Positions 6,500-9,008 of a stretch of DNA of 9,008 nucleotides are shown one piece after another. The notes beneath the pieces were generated by a model. The model was not told the DNA's origin. It made no database searches and worked only from the letters and a program-made list of their open reading frames with translations. Source of the DNA: a bacterium (GTDB lineage Bacteria; UBA3054); the NCBI GenBank assembly GCA_017538635.1, contig JAFYIM010000425.1:1-9008 (forward strand), read 5' to 3'. The first letter of the stretch is position 1; every line of letters begins with the position of its first letter. Made by a program: the position numbers and the translations under genes.

Positions 6500-7344
6500 A
6501 GGTCAAAGGCGCTTTGTCCTTCATTTTTAACTTCAGGCTCCGCCTCGAGTTCGTCGAGACCTGAAACCTCTTCCACTTTCGTGTTCTCCGCTTCCTTGGC
6601 GTTCACTTCGGGAACGGTAATTTCTTCGCCTTCGCCCCGGGCTTCGTTTATAACATCGGGAACGCTCAGGGCAGGCTCGACCTTATAGGATTCGTCGCCC
6701 GTGAATTCGTAGGCTAAGCTGGGATAGTTCTTGAGGTAGCCTCTGGAAGTCGTCTTCCAGTTGAAGGCGCGGGTCTCGCCGGGCCAGACGATTATGGTCT
6801 GCCCGTCGGTGTCCCACTCCGTCTTGTCGGTCATCACGTTGCGGTTGTCAAGCGACGCAAGGATGCGGCTGTAATCGCGTTCGTTCATGACCTGACCGCT
6901 CGCTGCCACGATCTCTTCGGGGGAAGCGAATCCCCATTTTATGACATAGCCGTTCTTCACGCTCATGTTGACGTCTGAAGAGAACCATGTCATGGGATTG
7001 AGGCCGGACTGCTCGAACCACGAGAGAGGATTGGGTATCTCACCCTGCTCCACCATGATCAAGCTGCCGTTCTCCACTAAGAAATAGCGGCGGGCGTTGG
7101 ACATTCTCGGAGTAAGCGGCGAAGACGGTTCTTTGTCTTCGGCCAGCTCCTTCAAAGTCTCGCAGTAAGCTGCCCTTTTGGCGGGGTCGCTGCTGGGACT
7201 GCCGAACCCTTCGTAGCGCACGACAGCCTCCGCAGTGTCGCTGTCAACGATAGCGACCCTCCAGTCTTCCGTCTCATAGGGCGGAATGGAGGAGCAGGCG
7301 GAAAGCAGAAGCGCCAGAATGGTCAAGCAAAGGACGTTGCGCAT
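6496..7344 (-). CDS. Unrecognised lipoprotein in the rpsF-rpsR interval
   Basis: A 282-residue protein I do not recognise. It has a short signal peptide with lipobox LSAC and predicted lipidated Cys17 followed by Ser, so it should be exported and membrane-anchored. The mature part is mixed, with many aromatic residues. Two near-identical motifs, NPLSWF (105-110) and NPMTWF (116-121), sit 11 residues apart. The stretch 150-225 contains TIIVWPGETRAFNWKTTSRGYL-like strands that could form a small beta domain. From about 236 the tail is very acidic and low in complexity, and it ends in AFDL. It starts 7 nt after rpsF and ends 33 nt before rpsR, so it is almost certainly co-transcribed with ribosomal genes. 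ssb commonly occupies this position, but there is no OB-fold or single-strand-binding feature here, so it is not an SSB. Function unknown. Confidence 0.85.
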   Translation of the reverse strand: MRNVLCLTILALLLSACSSIPPYETEDWRVAIVDSDTAEAVVRYEGFGSPSSDPAKRAAYCETLKELAEDKEPSSPLTPRMSNARRYFLVENGSLIMVEQGEIPNPLSWFEQSGLNPMTWFSSDVNMSVKNGYVIKWGFASPEEIVAASGQVMNERDYSRILASLDNRNVMTDKTEWDTDGQTIIVWPGETRAFNWKTTSRGYLKNYPSLAYEFTGDESYKVEPALSVPDVINEARGEGEEITVPEVNAKEAENTKVEEVSGLDELEAEPEVKNEGQSAFDL

Positions 7345-7351
7345 AGTTTTC

Positions 7352-7639
7352 TTATTTTTCGGTTACTTGGATCAGATAACGAAGAACATCCGCGTTCAAA
7401 ACGCAGCGTCTCTTGAAATCGCTGACAGCCGCGGGCGGCATGGCGAAGTTGATCTGATAATAGAAGCCCTCGTTGCAGTGGGCGATGGGGTAGCACAGCA
7501 CTTTCTGGCCGATCTCCTCGGTCTTCTCGATAGTGCCGCCAAAACGCTCGACATCCTTGGCAATCGTGGCGGTGACAGCGGCAAAACGCTCGCTGGCAGC
7601 GTCCGGATTGATGATGAACAAACATTCGTACTTATTCAC
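7352..7639 (-). CDS. rpsF: 30S ribosomal protein S6
   Basis: S6 binds S18 and 16S rRNA on the platform of the small subunit. The 95 residues fit the usual length. The opening NKYECLFIINPDA, the middle KVLCYPIAHCNEGFYYQINF (46-65) and the closing LNADVLRYLIQV are typical of the family and fit its ferredoxin-like fold. The start is GTG at 7637-7639, chosen because a near-perfect AGGAGGT lies 6 nt upstream. The stop of pth falls inside that ribosome binding site, so termination on pth and initiation on rpsF are close together. Confidence 0.97.
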   Translation of the reverse strand: MNKYECLFIINPDAASERFAAVTATIAKDVERFGGTIEKTEEIGQKVLCYPIAHCNEGFYYQINFAMPPAAVSDFKRRCVLNADVLRYLIQVTEK

Positions 7640-7645
7640 TGGATT

Positions 7646-7652
7646 ACCTCCT
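7646..7652 (-). promoter_or_regulatory. Near-perfect ribosome binding site of rpsF
   Basis: The minus strand reads AGGAGGT, 6 nt before the GTG start of rpsF. It overlaps the TAG stop of pth (7651-7653). It decides the GTG start. A 10-bp palindrome AGACGCGTCT (7657-7666) lies just upstream, within the last codons of pth, and has no loop room to form a useful hairpin. Confidence 0.9.
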
Positions 7653-8232
7653 AGTTAGACGCGTCTTCCGTTATTGGAGCGCGCCAGTTATTTATTTCAT
7701 TTATTGTTTTTTCTTCGTTAAGGGAGAGCCGCTTGGGGAGATCGCTAAGGTAATCGGTCATAGCCGCGACCATTGGCAGATCTTCAGATGGGAAATCCTC
7801 CAGGACGCGGTCCGCCATGCGGCAGGCGCCAATCCCGGTCCCCATTCTCAAGCGAGGCACCTCCTCGGTTCCGAAGGCCTCGAGAACCGATCCCAAACCG
7901 TTGTGTCCTCCGGAACTTCCCTCCTTGCGGTACCTGAGTTTCCCTAAAGGGAGAAAGCAGTCGTCAAGGATAATGAGAACTTCGCTCGGTTTGAGACCGC
8001 GGTTTTTGGCCATTTTATAGGCCGCTTCACCGCTAAGGTTCATGTAAGTTTTAGAAAGAACTAACAGTGGCTCGTCCGCGCTTTGGCACCAGAGGTAATT
8101 TTTCCAGAAGTAGCTTTTCCAATTAAGGCCGCTCTTCTCCCTCATCGCCTCCATGGCCATTCTGCCCAGGTTATGCCTTGTATTGGCGTATCTCGCCAAA
8201 GGGTTCCCAAGGCCCATGATCGCGCGGATCAT
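7651..8232 (-). CDS. pth: Peptidyl-tRNA hydrolase
   Basis: Pth cuts the ester bond of peptidyl-tRNAs released early from ribosomes and so recycles tRNA. From the ATG at 8230-8232 it has 193 residues, the normal length. Catalytic and substrate residues are in place: Asn10 and His20 in GLGNPLARYANTRHNLG, Asn65 in KTYMNLSGEA (61-70), Asp91 in ILDDCFLPLGKLR, and Asn111 in GSSGGHNGLGS (105-115). The frame is open upstream to 8397, but that extension is a Lys/Arg/Pro-rich peptide read out of frame through the acidic tail of rplY. The conserved MIRAIMGLGNP start is correct instead. It begins 4 nt after rplY with no strong ribosome binding site, so coupling is likely. The pairing rplY-pth is widespread in bacteria. 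Confidence 0.97.
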   Translation of the reverse strand: MIRAIMGLGNPLARYANTRHNLGRMAMEAMREKSGLNWKSYFWKNYLWCQSADEPLLVLSKTYMNLSGEAAYKMAKNRGLKPSEVLIILDDCFLPLGKLRYRKEGSSGGHNGLGSVLEAFGTEEVPRLRMGTGIGACRMADRVLEDFPSEDLPMVAAMTDYLSDLPKRLSLNEEKTINEINNWRAPITEDASN

Positions 8233-8236
8233 GAGA

Positions 8237-8908
8237 TCACTTCTTGCCTTTCGGCGCTTCGGGCTCAGCTTCCTCTTCTTTCTTCTTGGCCGTAATGACT
8301 TCCGGTTCCTCGGGGCCTTCGCCTTCGGTGGCAGAAGCAGCGGAATCTTCAGCGGCGGAAGAAGCGATGACGACGACCGGGGTTTCCGGATCGGCAAGGA
8401 TCTTCACGCCTTCGGGAACCTCTAAGTTGGCGACACGCAGAACTTCGTGAAGCTTAAGGGGGGTGACGTCCACAGTGATGTCGTCAGGAATGCTGCCGGC
8501 TTTGCACTGTATTTCGACTTCGCGGAGGGTGACCTCCATGATGCCGCCGTAATTCTTAACGCCGTCCGCATCGCCGATGGTGATGATCGGAACGGAGACG
8601 GTGACGATCTCGTCGAGGTCGACGACCACGAAATCAACGTGCTGGATGTTGTGGGTCGCGCGGTGACGCTGGATCTCTTTGATAAGCACGTTCACAACTT
8701 CGCCTTCGGCGTCCAGAGTCAAAACAGCGTGCTCACTGTGCATCTGCTTCATCAGCTGGGTGAAATCGTGCAAATTAAGGGTGATGTTGATGTTTTTGCC
8801 ATGTCCGTACACAACGGCGGGGACGTCGCCCTGGCCGCGCATTCTGCGGGCCACGGAGCTTCCGCCGGCTGTTCTGCGGGCGCAGGACATCTTCAGTTCA
8901 TTAGCCAT
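8237..8908 (-). CDS. rplY: 50S ribosomal protein L25, long general-stress (CTC/TL5) form
   Basis: L25 binds 5S rRNA in the large subunit. This 223-residue protein is the long form with two domains. The N-terminal 5S-binding domain runs to about residue 93, with DVPAVVYGHGKN (28-39), VNVLIKEIQRHRATHNIQHVDF (72 onward) as anchors. The C-terminal TL5/CTC domain has GVKNYGGIMEVTLREVEIQC (115 onward), IPDDITVDVTPLKLHEVLRV and LEVPEGVKI. From about 184 the tail is low-complexity and acidic with lysine patches, ending EAPKGKK, as in many CTC proteins. The ATG at 8906-8908 is preceded by AAGGA 6 nt upstream. It is the first gene after a terminator-like hairpin, so it should head this operon. Confidence 0.96.
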   Translation of the reverse strand: MANELKMSCARRTAGGSSVARRMRGQGDVPAVVYGHGKNINITLNLHDFTQLMKQMHSEHAVLTLDAEGEVVNVLIKEIQRHRATHNIQHVDFVVVDLDEIVTVSVPIITIGDADGVKNYGGIMEVTLREVEIQCKAGSIPDDITVDVTPLKLHEVLRVANLEVPEGVKILADPETPVVVIASSAAEDSAASATEGEGPEEPEVITAKKKEEEAEPEAPKGKK

Positions 8909-8914
8909 GATTCT

Positions 8915-8919
8915 TCCTT
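8915..8919 (-). promoter_or_regulatory. Ribosome binding site of rplY
   Basis: The minus strand reads AAGGA with a 6-nt spacer to the rplY ATG. It supports the chosen start. Immediately upstream lies TATATT (8919-8924), too close to the start to act as a useful -10 box. Confidence 0.7.
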
Positions 8920-8936
8920 AATATAGTTAAAATGTA

Positions 8937-8948
8937 ATTGATTGATTG
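8937..8948. repeat. Short ATTG tandem repeat in the rplY leader
   Basis: Three copies of ATTG in a row (CAAT on the minus strand) lie between the terminator and rplY. The stretch is AT-rich and should contain the rplY promoter, but I find no convincing -35/-10 pair in it. Confidence 0.5.
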
Positions 8949-8954
8949 TTGCCT

Positions 8955-8986
8955 AAAAAAAGAAGGCGCGCCCATTTAGGCGTGCC
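8955..8986 (-). terminator. Rho-independent terminator of the operon upstream of rplY
   Basis: On the minus strand GGCACGCC (plus 8979-8986), a 6-nt loop and GGCGCGCC (8965-8972) form an 8-bp GC-rich stem with one A-C mismatch. It is followed by TT, C and seven T residues (8955-8961). It sits about 50 nt before rplY and faces the same way, so it should end a gene lying beyond the right edge. The stem lacks a T tract on the plus-strand side, so it is one-directional. The 22 nt to its right are too short to identify that gene. Confidence 0.7.
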
Positions 8987-9008
8987 ATTCCGTAAGCTTA
9001 AGGGGACA

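Noticed and set aside
8233..8397. Upstream extension of pth by 55 residues into rplY
   Set aside because: The extra residues are a basic, proline-rich peptide read out of frame through the low-complexity tail of L25. Pth proteins begin at the MIRAIMGLGNP segment.
8976..9008. Possible C-terminal end of an upstream protein at the right edge
   Set aside because: One minus-strand frame stops at 8976-8978, but only about ten codons are visible and the stop would lie in the terminator loop. It cannot be told from chance.

Overview
This is a compact, entirely minus-strand stretch of bacterial chromosome. Two lipoprotein genes with clear lipoboxes and two envelope-type glycosyltransferases point to a Gram-negative (diderm) organism with a fairly balanced base composition. 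The gene content is core housekeeping, with no sign of phage, insertion sequences, CRISPR, tRNA or rRNA. The phylum cannot be fixed from the window. A member of the PVC group (Lentisphaerota/Kiritimatiellota-like) is a low-confidence guess based only on overall style.

Read in the direction of transcription (right to left), the window opens at about 8990-8955 with a terminator-like hairpin that closes an upstream operon outside the window. A translation and replication cluster follows: rplY (L25/CTC), pth (peptidyl-tRNA hydrolase), rpsF (S6), an unrecognised 282-residue lipoprotein, rpsR (S18), rplI (L9) and dnaB (replicative helicase). Gaps are 4 to 33 nt, so this is very probably one transcript. 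In many bacteria ssb sits between rpsF and rpsR. Here that position holds the lipoprotein and no ssb is visible.

A 69-nt AT-rich gap (4307-4375) separates dnaB from metK (S-adenosylmethionine synthetase). It carries a consensus -10 box and a strong ribosome binding site, so metK probably starts a second transcription unit that may also receive read-through. Behind metK the genes are chained by overlaps or tiny gaps: a YajG-like lipoprotein (8-bp overlap), a family-4 glycosyltransferase with a TTG start (3-nt gap), a second family-4 glycosyltransferase (ATGA overlap), and the first 16 codons of another gene that runs off the left edge (ATGA overlap). The layout puts a housekeeping enzyme at the head of what looks like a cell-surface glycan locus.

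No stretch longer than about 70 nt lies between genes except at the right edge, where the 100 nt upstream of rplY hold the terminator and the rplY leader. I see no clear novel system. The points most worth a second look are the lipoprotein in the ssb slot, the metK-led envelope gene chain, and the alternative base-pairing around the right-hand terminator.
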